From: Myxococcus guangdongensis
GTDB taxonomy: Bacteria; Myxococcota; Myxococcia; Myxococcales; Myxococcaceae
Assembly: GCF_024198255.1 (NCBI RefSeq)
Contig: NZ_JAJVKW010000005.1
Coordinates: forward strand, 310,001-374,000
Reading direction: 5' to 3'
DNA length: 64,000 nt
Positions 8,746-17,011 of the stretch are shown in pieces; positions within the stretch are counted from its first letter, which is position 1, and every line of letters starts with the position of its first letter. The notes under the pieces were generated by a model, which was given only the letters and a program-made list of their open reading frames with translations, had not been told where the DNA came from and made no database searches. Made by a program: the position numbers and the translations under genes.

Positions 8746-10386
8746 ATGCCCTCACTTCAGAACCTGGGGTTCTTCATCCTGCTGCTCGGCGTGCTCGTGA
8801 CAGTGCACGAGCTCGGCCATTTCCTCGTGGCGAAGGCCTGCGGGGTGAAGGTCCTCAAGTTCTCCATCGGCTTCGGGCCGAAGCTCATCGGCTTCATCAA
8901 GGGTGAGACCGAGTATCAGATCGCCATCCTGCCGCTGGGCGGCTACGTGAAGATGGCGGGGGACCTGCCCCACGAGGAGCTCAGCCCGGACGAGGCGAAG
9001 CGGGGCTTCCTGGCGCAGCCGCCCTGGAAGCGCGGGCTCATCGTCCTGGCGGGGCCGGCCTTCAACCTCATCTTCCCGGTGCTGGTCTATTTCTTCGTCT
9101 TCCTGGGCCCGCACCAGGCCACGTCCACCCTGGTGGGCTTCGTGGAGCCGGGCAGCCCGGCGGAGCTGTCCGGCATGCGCCCCGGAGACCGCGTCCTGTC
9201 GGTGGAGGGCGAGTCGGTTCGCACCTTCGACGACATGCGGGAGACCTTCGTGGGGCGCTTCGAGCGGCCCATCCCCATCGTCGTGGACCGTGGTGGCCAG
9301 TCGGTGACGCTGACGGTGACGCCGAAGAAGAGCACGGAGACGTCGCCCATCGACACGGTGGAGCGGGGCCTCATCGGCGTGGCGCCGGTGTCCAAGCCGC
9401 CCTTGGTGGGCGTGCGAGCGGGCTCTGCTGCGGAGGCCGCGGGGCTGCGCACCTTCGACCGGGTGCTGAGCGTCAATGGCGTGCACGTGCCGGACGAGGC
9501 GCGGCTGTACCAGGAGCTGGGCCGGCACCCGGAGGGTGAGCCGCTGAAGCTCGTCGTGCGGCGCATGTCCACCGTGGCGGCGGGCGTGGTGACGGGCCAG
9601 GTGCCCAACGTGGTGGAGGTGACGGTGCCCCGGCAGCCGGGCGTGGGCCTGGCCGCGGTGGGCGCGGAGCCCGCGGACACGTATGTCGCGACGGTGGCCT
9701 CCGGCAGCGTGGCGCAGAAGGCGGGCCTTGCGCCCGGAGACCTCGTCGTCGCGTTCAACGGCAAGCCCGTGCAGTCGCTGCGGATGATGGAGAACGAGCT
9801 CACCGAGCTCAAGGACCAGCCCTTCACGCTGACGTGGCGTGACGCGAAGGGCGCCGAGCACACCGAGAAGCTGACGCAGGCGCCGCTCAAGAGCGAGGAC
9901 GCGATGGGGCAGGAGACCTCGCGGCTGGCGCTGGGCGCGCGCGGCTGGGCGCTGATGGACGCGGACGCGCCGAAGGTGGACGAGGTGACGGTGCACCTGG
10001 GGCCCGCCGCCGCGTTCAAGCAGGCGGCCGTCGTGGTACCCAAGATCGTCGGGCAGATGGTGAAGGTTCTCGCGGGGCTCTTCACGCGCGACGTGCCGCT
10101 GTCCTCGGTGGGCGGCCCCATCATGATGTACCAGCTGGCGGCGAAGAGCGCCGAGCAGGGGCTCGACTCGTTCCTGCACCTGATGGCCATCATCTCCATC
10201 AACCTGGGCGTGATGAACCTGCTGCCCATCCCCGTGCTGGATGGCTTCGCGCTCCTGTCCGCGGCGTGGGAGGGCATCCGCCGCCGTCCCATCCCCACGC
10301 GGGTCCGCGAGGCCGCCAACATGGTGGGCCTGGCGCTGCTCTTCCTGCTCATGCTGCTGGTCTTCACCAACGACATCACCCGCTAG
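8746..10386 (+). CDS. rseP: Site-2-type intramembrane zinc protease RseP
   Basis: A 546-residue M50 protease. ATG 8746 (MPSLQNLGFF) is chosen because the first helix begins there. HELGH (about residues 23-27) supplies two zinc ligands and the catalytic Glu, and NLLPIPVLDGF near the C-terminus supplies the Asp ligand. The periplasmic region is longer than in E. coli and carries about three PDZ-like modules (GSPAELSGMRPGDRVLSV, GSAAEAAGLRTFDRVLSV, GSVAQKAGLAPGDLVVAF). Such proteases cleave anti-sigma factors and remnant signal peptides. It sits between cdsA and rlpA in an envelope operon. Confidence 0.93.
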   Translation: MPSLQNLGFFILLLGVLVTVHELGHFLVAKACGVKVLKFSIGFGPKLIGFIKGETEYQIAILPLGGYVKMAGDLPHEELSPDEAKRGFLAQPPWKRGLIVLAGPAFNLIFPVLVYFFVFLGPHQATSTLVGFVEPGSPAELSGMRPGDRVLSVEGESVRTFDDMRETFVGRFERPIPIVVDRGGQSVTLTVTPKKSTETSPIDTVERGLIGVAPVSKPPLVGVRAGSAAEAAGLRTFDRVLSVNGVHVPDEARLYQELGRHPEGEPLKLVVRRMSTVAAGVVTGQVPNVVEVTVPRQPGVGLAAVGAEPADTYVATVASGSVAQKAGLAPGDLVVAFNGKPVQSLRMMENELTELKDQPFTLTWRDAKGAEHTEKLTQAPLKSEDAMGQETSRLALGARGWALMDADAPKVDEVTVHLGPAAAFKQAAVVVPKIVGQMVKVLAGLFTRDVPLSSVGGPIMMYQLAAKSAEQGLDSFLHLMAIISINLGVMNLLPIPVLDGFALLSAAWEGIRRRPIPTRVREAANMVGLALLFLLMLLVFTNDITR

Positions 10387-10393
10387 AGGCCCC

Positions 10394-10885
10394 ATGCGCG
10401 CGAGCACCGTCTTCCTCCTGCTGGCGCTGGGTTTCTCCACGGGGTGCGCCTCGCGCGCGGCGAAGCCGGACTCGCGCGACGAGGAGACCCGGACCCGCTC
10501 TGGTTCGACTCCCGGCGTGACGCGGCGTGAGCAGATGCCGCGCTCGTACCTGGGCGAGGGGCTGGCGTCGTTCTACGGCCCCGGGCTGCATGGCCGGCCC
10601 ACCGCGAGTGGGGAGCGCTTCAACCAGAACGCGCTCACGGCCGCGCACAGGAAGGCGCGCTTCGGCTCCTGCATGAAGGTGGTCAACATGGAGAACGGCC
10701 GCTCCGTGCAGGTGCGCATCAATGACCGGGGCCCCTATGTCGATGGCCGCGTCATCGACGTGTCCAAGGCCGCCGCGTCCAAGCTGGGGATGCTGGACAA
10801 GGGCGTGGTGCGGGTGCGGCTGTATCGCTGCCCCGATGACACCGTGTCGGAGATTCCCCAAGCAATGTGGGCCGCGCCGGTGTAG
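10394..10885 (+). CDS. rlpA: RlpA-like septal ring lipoprotein
   Basis: A 163-residue protein starting at ATG 10394, seven bases after rseP. It begins with a lipoprotein signal ending FSTGC, then a short linker and a double-psi beta-barrel domain. Visible hallmarks are GLASFYGPGLHGRPTASGE, NDRGPYVDGRVIDVSKAAA and the C-terminal VRVRLY. RlpA proteins bind, and in some species cleave, denuded peptidoglycan at the septum. There is no SPOR domain, so this is the short form. Localisation by the lipid anchor is inferred. Confidence 0.85.
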   Translation: MRASTVFLLLALGFSTGCASRAAKPDSRDEETRTRSGSTPGVTRREQMPRSYLGEGLASFYGPGLHGRPTASGERFNQNALTAAHRKARFGSCMKVVNMENGRSVQVRINDRGPYVDGRVIDVSKAAASKLGMLDKGVVRVRLYRCPDDTVSEIPQAMWAAPV

Positions 10886-10894
10886 GGAGCGCCC

Positions 10895-11629
10895 ATGTTC
10901 CTCGCGCTGGACACCTCCACGCTGACGATGTCGCTCGCCCTGGTGGAGCGCGGGCCGGACGGCGTGCGCGTCGTGGAGCACGAGGTGGTGCGCCCGCCCA
11001 TCAAGCAGAGCGAGGCGCTCCCCGGCGTCGTGGGCGAGCTGCTCGCGCGGCACGACGTGAAGCTCGCGGCGCTGGAGGGGCTGGTGGTGGGCCTGGGGCC
11101 CGGCTCCTTCACGGGCCTGCGCATCGGCCTGGCCACGGTGAAGTCGCTGGCGTACGCGGCGAGCCTCAAGGTGGCGGGCGCGTCGTCGCTGGCGGCGGTG
11201 GCGATGGAGGGGCCCGAGCACGTGCCGCTCTACGTGCTGGCCGTGGCGCGCAAGGATGACCTGTACCTGGGCGCCTACGTGCGGCGCGGCGGGACGGTGG
11301 AGGCGCTGGAGCCGGAGACGGCCATGTCGCCGCAGGAGGTGGCCTCGCGCATGGCCGCCGAGCCCCGCGCGGTGGCGTTGGGGCCCGCGCTGGTGGACTA
11401 CCGCGCGGCGCTCGAGTCCCACGGCGTGGCGCCCCAGCGGCTCTTGTCGGGGCACGACTTCCCGTCGGCGGTGGAGCTGGTGCGGCTGTCCCGCATGCCG
11501 GAGACCTTCTCGCTGGACGCGCTCTTCTCCATGGAGCCGCACTACGTGCGCGCCTCCGAGCCGGAGCGCAATCCGAAGTTCCCTCCGCTGCCAGGGCCCG
11601 TGCCCACGGCGCGGCTGAAGGACGACTGA
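10895..11629 (+). CDS. tsaB: tRNA threonylcarbamoyladenosine biosynthesis protein TsaB
   Basis: A 244-residue ASKHA-fold protein, the partner that activates TsaD in t6A modification of tRNAs reading ANN codons. The N-terminus FLALDTSTLTMSLALVERG and the segment VVGLGPGSFTGLRIGLATVK match TsaB. Length is normal (about 230-250). It starts nine bases after rlpA and is part of the same transcription unit by spacing. Confidence 0.93.
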   Translation: MFLALDTSTLTMSLALVERGPDGVRVVEHEVVRPPIKQSEALPGVVGELLARHDVKLAALEGLVVGLGPGSFTGLRIGLATVKSLAYAASLKVAGASSLAAVAMEGPEHVPLYVLAVARKDDLYLGAYVRRGGTVEALEPETAMSPQEVASRMAAEPRAVALGPALVDYRAALESHGVAPQRLLSGHDFPSAVELVRLSRMPETFSLDALFSMEPHYVRASEPERNPKFPPLPGPVPTARLKDD

Positions 11630-11688
11630 GGCACTCGTCCGGGACGCGCCTTGCGCCCGGGTGAGGCCCGCACGCACGAGGACGCGTC

Positions 11689-12717
11689 ATGAAGGACGAC
11701 TTGAAGATTGCCGTGGTGGGTGCCACCGGCGTGGTGGGCCGTGAGGTGCTGGCCGCGTTGTACGCGCGTGACGTGCCCGCCGAGCAGGTGCGCGCCTTCG
11801 GCTCCGAGCGTTCGAAGGGGCTGGAGGTGGAGTACGGCGAGGACTCCATCGAGGTGGAGCGCGCCGCGCCGGACGTCTTCCGGGGCGTGGGGCTGGTGCT
11901 GCTGGCGACGCCCGCGGAGGTGTCGCGCTCGCTGGCGCCCGCGGCGCAGGCCTCTGGCGCGTGGGTGGTGGACATCAGCTCCGCCTTCCGGAGCGACGGC
12001 AACGTGCCCCTGGTGCTGCCGGGCTTCAACACGGAGGCGCTGGCGCAGGTGACGAAGGGGCGGGTGGTGTGCCTGCCGGGCGCCGTGACGACGGCGGCGG
12101 TGCACGTGGTGGAGCCCTTGCGTCGGGCCTTCGGCGTGGTGCGCGCGCAGGTGACGGCGATGATGGGCGTGTCCGGCGCGGGCGTGCGCGGCGTGGCGGA
12201 GCTGGAGAAGCAGACCGCGGACCTGTTGTCCGGGCGCGAGCCGGAGCCGCATGCCTTCCCCCACCGCGTGGGTTTCAACCTGGTGCCGCAGGTGGGCAAC
12301 TTCATGGTGAACTCGCCTTGGACGGAGGAGGAGGCGGGCTGGACGCTGGAGGCCGCGCGCCTGTTCGCGTCCCGGGGCGAGGCGCCCGTGTTGGCCGGCA
12401 CCGCGGTGCAGGTGCCCACCTTCTACGGCCACGGCGTGTCGCTCCACGTGCAGCTCAAGAAGGCGGGCCCGGTGGAGCAGGTGCGCGCCGCGCTCAAGAC
12501 GTCCCCGGCCTTGAAGGTGCTGGACGCCCCGGGCGAGCGCATCTACCCCATGCCCATGCTCGTCACGTCGGACCCCACGGTGCACGTGGGCCGGGTGCGC
12601 GCCTTCCCCCAGGCCCCCGAGTGGGTGACGCTCTTCGCCGCCGTGGACAACGCCACCCGGGGCGCCGCCCTCAACCTGGTGGAGGCCGGCCTGAAGCTCG
12701 TCGAGCGTCCCGTCTGA
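11689..12717 (+). CDS. Aspartate-semialdehyde dehydrogenase-family protein, catalytic Cys missing
   Basis: A 342-residue protein with the NADP-binding start VVGATGVVGREVL and the overall layout of aspartate-semialdehyde dehydrogenase/USG-1. In true Asd the nucleophile sits in a N-P-N-C-(S/T)-T segment. Here the aligned segment reads VVCLPGAVTTAAV, so the Cys is Ala and both Asn are gone. The His-containing segment near the end (FYGHGVSLHVQLKK) is kept. E. coli USG-1 is also an Asd relative thought to lack activity. A Cys does occur three residues earlier, but in the wrong register. I therefore do not name it asd; its role is unknown. It follows tsaB by 59 bases. Confidence 0.75.
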   Translation: MKDDLKIAVVGATGVVGREVLAALYARDVPAEQVRAFGSERSKGLEVEYGEDSIEVERAAPDVFRGVGLVLLATPAEVSRSLAPAAQASGAWVVDISSAFRSDGNVPLVLPGFNTEALAQVTKGRVVCLPGAVTTAAVHVVEPLRRAFGVVRAQVTAMMGVSGAGVRGVAELEKQTADLLSGREPEPHAFPHRVGFNLVPQVGNFMVNSPWTEEEAGWTLEAARLFASRGEAPVLAGTAVQVPTFYGHGVSLHVQLKKAGPVEQVRAALKTSPALKVLDAPGERIYPMPMLVTSDPTVHVGRVRAFPQAPEWVTLFAAVDNATRGAALNLVEAGLKLVERPV

Positions 12718-12804
12718 CAAATTGGCACGGCCCCGGGGGCCGTCCTGCCTGTTTGGCGCGCCCGGGCGGCTCGAAACGTCCGAAAAAGGGCCTGTCGGAA
12801 GGCA

Positions 12805-12832
12805 TTGAGTGTGGCCCCCCGCTTGCTAGCGT
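12805..12832 (+). promoter_or_regulatory. Promoter candidate before the MYXO-CTERM gene (sigma-70 or sigma-54 reading)
   Basis: TTGAGT (12805-12810), 16 bases, TAGCGT (12827-12832) fits a sigma-70 promoter. The same stretch also contains TGGC (12812-12815) and TTGC (12823-12826) with exact -24/-12 spacing. Either reading puts the transcript start a few bases from the ATG at 12843, and no Shine-Dalgarno sequence is present, so a leaderless mRNA is possible. Confidence 0.35.
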
Positions 12833-12842
12833 CCGGCTACCC

Positions 12843-13739
12843 ATGCGCCTCACACTCGCCTTGCTTTTGCTCTCCGCGTCGACCGCCCTGGGGCAGACCG
12901 TGACCTTCTCGGTCTCGGGCAGCCAGGGCAACGAAATCGTCGTCTCCAAGGCCGACTGCGCCAAGATCACCCAGGTCACCTGGCAACGCCAGGCCACCAA
13001 TCTGTGCGACACGCTCTACATCTGGCTGTCGCCGGACACGTGCTCGGACATTCCCAGCACCACCGAGGTGACGCTGGCGGAAATCGAGCGGTCCTCGTCG
13101 CTGACGACGGGCACGGTGAGCCTGAACGTCAGCGAGGCGCTCACCAAGGCGGGCCAGACGTGCGAGGCCCAGACGGAGAACAAGACCTTCAAGCTGTGCG
13201 CGTCCGTGCGGCCCTTCAACAGCACCGGGACGACGTGCGAGGCGACCGCGACGAGCGTGGGCACGCCCGCCATCAGCCTGACCTTGGACCCCAAGCCGCC
13301 CGCGGCGCCCATCCTGCCGACGGTGACGGGCCTGGACACGGCGCTGAGCGTGGACGTGACGGCGCCGAGCGACTCGTCGCAGATGAAGGTGGAAGTGGTG
13401 TCGCTGGTGGCGGGGACGGACGGCGGCAGCGCCACCGCGGGTGACGTGGTGCGCTCGAAGGAGCAGACGTCGTCGAACACGCTGTTCCGCATGGACAACC
13501 TGGAGAACGGCGTGGAGTACGGCGTGCGGGTGTTCGCGCTGGACAAGGCGGGCAACCAGAGCGAGGCGTCGCCGCTGGCGACGGGGACTCCCATCGCGAG
13601 CAACGGCTTCTGGGCGGCATACCGGGGCGCGCAGGGCGCGGAGACGGGCGGGTGTGGGGCGGGAGGTGGCGGACTTGCCGTGGGCGCCGTGGTGGCGGCC
13701 CTGGGCTTCTGGACGGTGTCGAGGAGGAAGCAGTCATGA
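12843..13739 (+). CDS. Secreted protein with MYXO-CTERM-type anchor (MXAN_2561-like)
   Basis: A 298-residue exported protein. The signal peptide is MRLTLALLLLSASTALGQ. The middle has Cys-containing beta-strand regions and a fibronectin-III-like stretch (about 150-260, LENGVEYGVRVFALDKAGNQ). The C-terminus has the three-part sorting tail: a Gly-Cys-Gly motif (GGCGAGGGG), a hydrophobic helix (LAVGAVVAALGF) and a basic end (SRRKQS). In myxobacteria such tails target proteins to the cell surface through a rhomboid-like/myxosortase-type system. The arrangement with the next gene matches what I recall as the MXAN_2561/MXAN_2562 families. The stop overlaps the next ATG (ATGA). Confidence 0.8.
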   Translation: MRLTLALLLLSASTALGQTVTFSVSGSQGNEIVVSKADCAKITQVTWQRQATNLCDTLYIWLSPDTCSDIPSTTEVTLAEIERSSSLTTGTVSLNVSEALTKAGQTCEAQTENKTFKLCASVRPFNSTGTTCEATATSVGTPAISLTLDPKPPAAPILPTVTGLDTALSVDVTAPSDSSQMKVEVVSLVAGTDGGSATAGDVVRSKEQTSSNTLFRMDNLENGVEYGVRVFALDKAGNQSEASPLATGTPIASNGFWAAYRGAQGAETGGCGAGGGGLAVGAVVAALGFWTVSRRKQS

Positions 13740-14464
13740 GTCGGGCATGGGGCCTGGGTGTGGCCGTGGCGTTCGCCGCGCTGCCCGCGTGGGCGCAGGA
13801 CGCAGGCGTGGTGTCTCCGGATCTGGTCGAGTCCCCCCGCACCGGCGGCATCATCTTCCGCCTGGGGGGCTACAAGCCGCTCATCGATGAGGAGAAGGGC
13901 CTGGGCGGTACGCCCTACAAGGACACCTTCGGTGACTCGTCGCTCCTGCTGGTGGAGCTGGAGTTCCAGCGCTACTTCTACCAGGGCATCGGCACCGCGG
14001 GCGTCGGCGTGTCGGCGGGCTACGGTGAGAAGTACGCGGCGGCGAAGCTGGCGGACGGCGGTGGAGAGGCGGCGGAGCGCACGGCGCTCAAGATCGTGCC
14101 GCTCGCGTTCAACCTCTTCTACAAGTTCGACTACGCGGCCTTCGAGTGGGGCATCCCGCTGGTGCCGTACGGCAAGCTGGGCCTCATCTACTCGCCGTGG
14201 TGGGTGACGAAGGGCAGCGACACCGAGGTCGCTGGCGGCGTCACCGGCAAGGGCGGCAAGTGGGGCTGGGGCGCGACGGCCGGCCTGTCGTTCCTGCTGG
14301 ACGTGCTGCAGCCGCGCTTCGCTCGCGACTTCGACTCGGGGCTGGGGGTGAACCACAGCTACCTGTTCGCCGAGTACACCTACTCGGATGTGGACGATTT
14401 CGGAGGGAAGGGTCTGAACTTGTCCAGCCGGCGCTGGATGTTCGGACTCGCGCTGGACTATTAG
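13736..14464 (+). CDS. Outer-membrane beta-barrel protein (MXAN_2562-like)
   Basis: A 242-residue exported protein starting at ATG 13736 inside the previous stop (4-base overlap), so it is translationally coupled. The signal peptide is MSRAWGLGVAVAFAALPAWA. The rest is alternating aromatic/small residues in amphipathic strands (GIIFRLGGYKP, VELEFQRYFYQG, WGWGATAGLSFLL, YLFAEYTYSDVDD) and ends in an aromatic residue (GLALDY), as in outer-membrane barrels. The coupling suggests it works with the surface protein encoded just upstream. Ligand unknown. Confidence 0.8.
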   Translation: MSRAWGLGVAVAFAALPAWAQDAGVVSPDLVESPRTGGIIFRLGGYKPLIDEEKGLGGTPYKDTFGDSSLLLVELEFQRYFYQGIGTAGVGVSAGYGEKYAAAKLADGGGEAAERTALKIVPLAFNLFYKFDYAAFEWGIPLVPYGKLGLIYSPWWVTKGSDTEVAGGVTGKGGKWGWGATAGLSFLLDVLQPRFARDFDSGLGVNHSYLFAEYTYSDVDDFGGKGLNLSSRRWMFGLALDY

Positions 14465-14470
14465 CGGCTC

Positions 14471-16333
14471 ATGCCGCACTCCCCGCGCTCCGTCCGCCCG
14501 TCCGTCACGCTGTTCCTCCTGTTGACCGCCGTGGGCCTGATGGGCCCCGGCTGTCGGCGCGCGGTGCGCACGGACCTGGGCGAGGACCGCACGGTGGAGG
14601 CGGGCGTGCCCGTGACGCTGGGCTCCGAGGAGGAGGGCGCGGTGGCCCTCTCCTGGGAGGTCGGTGACGGCACTCCCGCGAAGCAGGGCGCCCGTCTTTC
14701 GCACGCCTTCGCCCGTCCCGGCGCGTACACCGTGCGCGCGCTGCACGAGGGCCAGGAGGTGGGGCGCGTGCGGCTCACCGTGGTGCCGCGTCCGCTCCTG
14801 CGCGCGGTGCCGGCCCAGGCGCAGACGGTGCTGTGGATGCCCCGGCTCCAGGGCAACGTGGAGCCGCTGGTGGACTTCCACGAGCGACTGGTGGGCCACG
14901 AGGACGCGGAGGAGGCGCTGCGCGAGGCGCCCCTGGTGTCGCTCGTGTTGCAGAGCCTGACGCAGGGCTCGAGCGTCGTGGACCCGGAGGAGGGGTTCGG
15001 CCTGTTCATCCTGCCGGAGTTCGACGGCGTGGTGGCGGTGCTGGGCATCACGGAGCCCGACGCGGCGATGTCCGCGGTGGCGAGCGAGCTGGAGAGCTCG
15101 GGCCACCAGGTGATGCCCACCGACGACGGCGCGATGCGCGTGGTGCCGCAGGATGGCAGCGAGCCGATGCTGCTGTTCGTCGACCGGGGCTACCTGTACC
15201 TGGCCATCCCGGACGGGCCGGAGGAGGAGGACGACGAGGAGTCCGAGGAGGGCGTGCCGCTGGAGGTGCTCGCGGTGGAGCCGTCGCGGCCGGCCGTCGC
15301 GGACGTGCAATTGGTGCGTCGGGCGGTGACGGGGCTGACGGGGCCCGGGATGTCCGAGGTGGCGCTGCTCAACGAGCTGCGTCCCAAGGTGGGCGAGGGG
15401 AACGTCTACCTGTACACGGGCGCGCCCAGGCTCGACGAGGGCGAGGAGGAGGGGCCGGTGCGGGGCTTCTTCGCGTCGATGACGGTGCGCCCCGAGCATG
15501 TGTCGCTGGATGGATTCCTGTCGTCGACGCGGCCGCTGCTGCAGGGGGCGAGTGCGCCTCCGTCCGCGCTGATGGCGGAGAGCGGGTTGGGGCCGGTGGC
15601 CGCCGCGCAGCTGTCCGTGCCTCCCGAGGAGCTGGCGAAGCTGGCGTTCGGTGCGCCGGGCTCGCCGCGTCGTGAGCGGATGGTGGAGCGGTGGCGCGCG
15701 CGCGGGCTGGACGCGGAGGCGCTGTTGAAGGCGCTGCGTGGCGACGTGGCGATGCTGGTGTACTTCGATGCGCCGGGCTTCTTGCGGCGCTTCGCGCAGA
15801 ACCAGCGGCCCGAGCCTCGGGGCACCGTCCTCATCGACGCGGGCCTCACGTCCGTGGAGCCGGTGCTGCGGCTGCTCGATGAGCGCGCGCAGGGCTCGTC
15901 GCTGCGCTTCGCGGTGGAGAAGATTCCTGGAGGCCGGCTCTACAAGACGCTCCTGTGGGGGCAGCCGGTGCAGCTGCGCATCGGTCCCGAGCGCGCCACG
16001 TTGATTGCGGGCGAGCCGCTGGAGGGACGTCCTCGCGGCGATGTCGGCAAGTCGCTGCGCGAGCGCTTCGGTGGCGAGGCGTTCAGCCCGGGGCACATGT
16101 CGGTGATGGCGGACCTGGGGCGGCTGCGCGCGGAGCTCGATGCGCAGGAGTCGCTGCCGGGGGTGCCCGCGGAGCGACTGGCGTCCGCGCAGGCGCTCAT
16201 CAAGGCGGTGTTGGAGGGCTTCACGCCGCTGGACTCGGGCTTCCTGGACTTCTCGCTCGCCGAGGGCGGCGCGCGGCTGAAGGGGAGTCTGCGATTGAGG
16301 GAGAACGCCCGCACGGGCCAGGAGTGGAAGTGA
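14471..16333 (+). CDS. Large lipoprotein with PKD-like domain
   Basis: A 620-residue protein starting at ATG 14471, seven bases after the barrel gene. The signal MPHSPRSVRPSVTLFLLLTA ends in a GPGC lipobox. Residues about 38-95 form a PKD-like domain (EVGDGTPAKQGARLSHAFAR, PGAYTVRAL). The remaining about 500 residues contain repeated beta/alpha segments and an acidic run (EEEDDEESEEG near 250) and resemble no family I can name. It probably belongs with the two preceding envelope genes. The end overlaps the GTG start of the MoaD-MoaE gene by four bases. Confidence 0.75.
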   Translation: MPHSPRSVRPSVTLFLLLTAVGLMGPGCRRAVRTDLGEDRTVEAGVPVTLGSEEEGAVALSWEVGDGTPAKQGARLSHAFARPGAYTVRALHEGQEVGRVRLTVVPRPLLRAVPAQAQTVLWMPRLQGNVEPLVDFHERLVGHEDAEEALREAPLVSLVLQSLTQGSSVVDPEEGFGLFILPEFDGVVAVLGITEPDAAMSAVASELESSGHQVMPTDDGAMRVVPQDGSEPMLLFVDRGYLYLAIPDGPEEEDDEESEEGVPLEVLAVEPSRPAVADVQLVRRAVTGLTGPGMSEVALLNELRPKVGEGNVYLYTGAPRLDEGEEEGPVRGFFASMTVRPEHVSLDGFLSSTRPLLQGASAPPSALMAESGLGPVAAAQLSVPPEELAKLAFGAPGSPRRERMVERWRARGLDAEALLKALRGDVAMLVYFDAPGFLRRFAQNQRPEPRGTVLIDAGLTSVEPVLRLLDERAQGSSLRFAVEKIPGGRLYKTLLWGQPVQLRIGPERATLIAGEPLEGRPRGDVGKSLRERFGGEAFSPGHMSVMADLGRLRAELDAQESLPGVPAERLASAQALIKAVLEGFTPLDSGFLDFSLAEGGARLKGSLRLRENARTGQEWK

Positions 16334-17004
16334 GCCTGGGCGGCGCCGTCACGGTGCTGTACTTCGCCGCCGCGCGGGAGCGCGCGGGGACGGCTCGGGA
16401 GCGCGTGGAGGTGCCCGAGGGCGCGACGGTGGAGCAGTTGCTCCGGTTGCTCGCGGCGGCGCATCCGGGGCTTGCTCCGCTGTTGCCGCACCTGCGCGTG
16501 GCGGTGGACCAGGCGTTCGTGGGCGCCGAGGCGCCGGTGCGTGCGGGTGCCGAGGTGGCGTTGATTCCTCCCGTGGCGGGGGGCTCTCCGGGGTTGTTCC
16601 GGGTGGTGGAGCGGCCGCTGCGGTTGGAGGAGGTGGTGGAGGCGGTGGGCGGCGAGGCTTACGGCGGGCTCGTCACCTTCAGCGGCTCGGTGCGCGACGC
16701 GACGAAGGGGCGGCGTGTGCTGCGGTTGGAGTACGAGGCCTATGCGCCGATGGCCGAGAAGAAGCTGGCGGAGATTGGCGCGGAGGCCGCGACGTCGTGG
16801 CCGGGCGTGCGGCTGGCCATCGTGCACCGCGTGGGGGTGTTGGTGCCGGGGGAGCTGGCGGTGGTCATCGCCGCCGCGGCGCCGCATCGCAAGGAGGCGT
16901 TCCGGGGCTGTGAGCACGCCATCGAGCGGCTCAAGCAGGACGTGCCCATCTGGAAGAAGGAGTTCTTCGAGGATGGAGAGGTGTGGGTCGGCCTGGGGCC
17001 GTGA
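16330..17004 (+). CDS. moaX: MoaD-MoaE fusion, molybdopterin synthase
   Basis: A 224-residue fusion of the two molybdopterin synthase subunits. The GTG at 16330 overlaps the previous stop. Residues 1-85 are MoaD (ubiquitin-like, VTVLYFAAARERAGTARERV) ending in PVAGG at 81-85. Residues about 88-224 are MoaE, with IVHRVGVLVPGELAVVIAAA and the active-site region ERLKQDVPIWKKEFF. MoaD works through a free C-terminal Gly-Gly that is adenylated and turned into a thiocarboxylate; here GG is internal, so cleavage after Gly85 is expected, as reported for Mycobacterium tuberculosis MoaX. The rhodanese-MoeB fusion at 43425-44585 could be the activating enzyme. Confidence 0.9.
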   Translation: MSLGGAVTVLYFAAARERAGTARERVEVPEGATVEQLLRLLAAAHPGLAPLLPHLRVAVDQAFVGAEAPVRAGAEVALIPPVAGGSPGLFRVVERPLRLEEVVEAVGGEAYGGLVTFSGSVRDATKGRRVLRLEYEAYAPMAEKKLAEIGAEAATSWPGVRLAIVHRVGVLVPGELAVVIAAAAPHRKEAFRGCEHAIERLKQDVPIWKKEFFEDGEVWVGLGP

Positions 17005-17011
17005 GGCCGTG

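Noticed and set aside
11689..12717. Naming this gene asd as an active aspartate-semialdehyde dehydrogenase
   Set aside because: The catalytic Cys is replaced by Ala, so the symbol would mislead.
12812..12827. A confident sigma-54 promoter before the MYXO-CTERM gene
   Set aside because: Spacing is right, but the transcript would start only a few bases before the ATG with no ribosome site; a sigma-70 reading overlaps, so it is listed only as ambiguous.
13016..16096. A 1026-residue open frame on the minus strand
   Set aside because: It is antisense to the MYXO-CTERM, beta-barrel and PKD lipoprotein genes, which have signal peptides and sensible overlaps.
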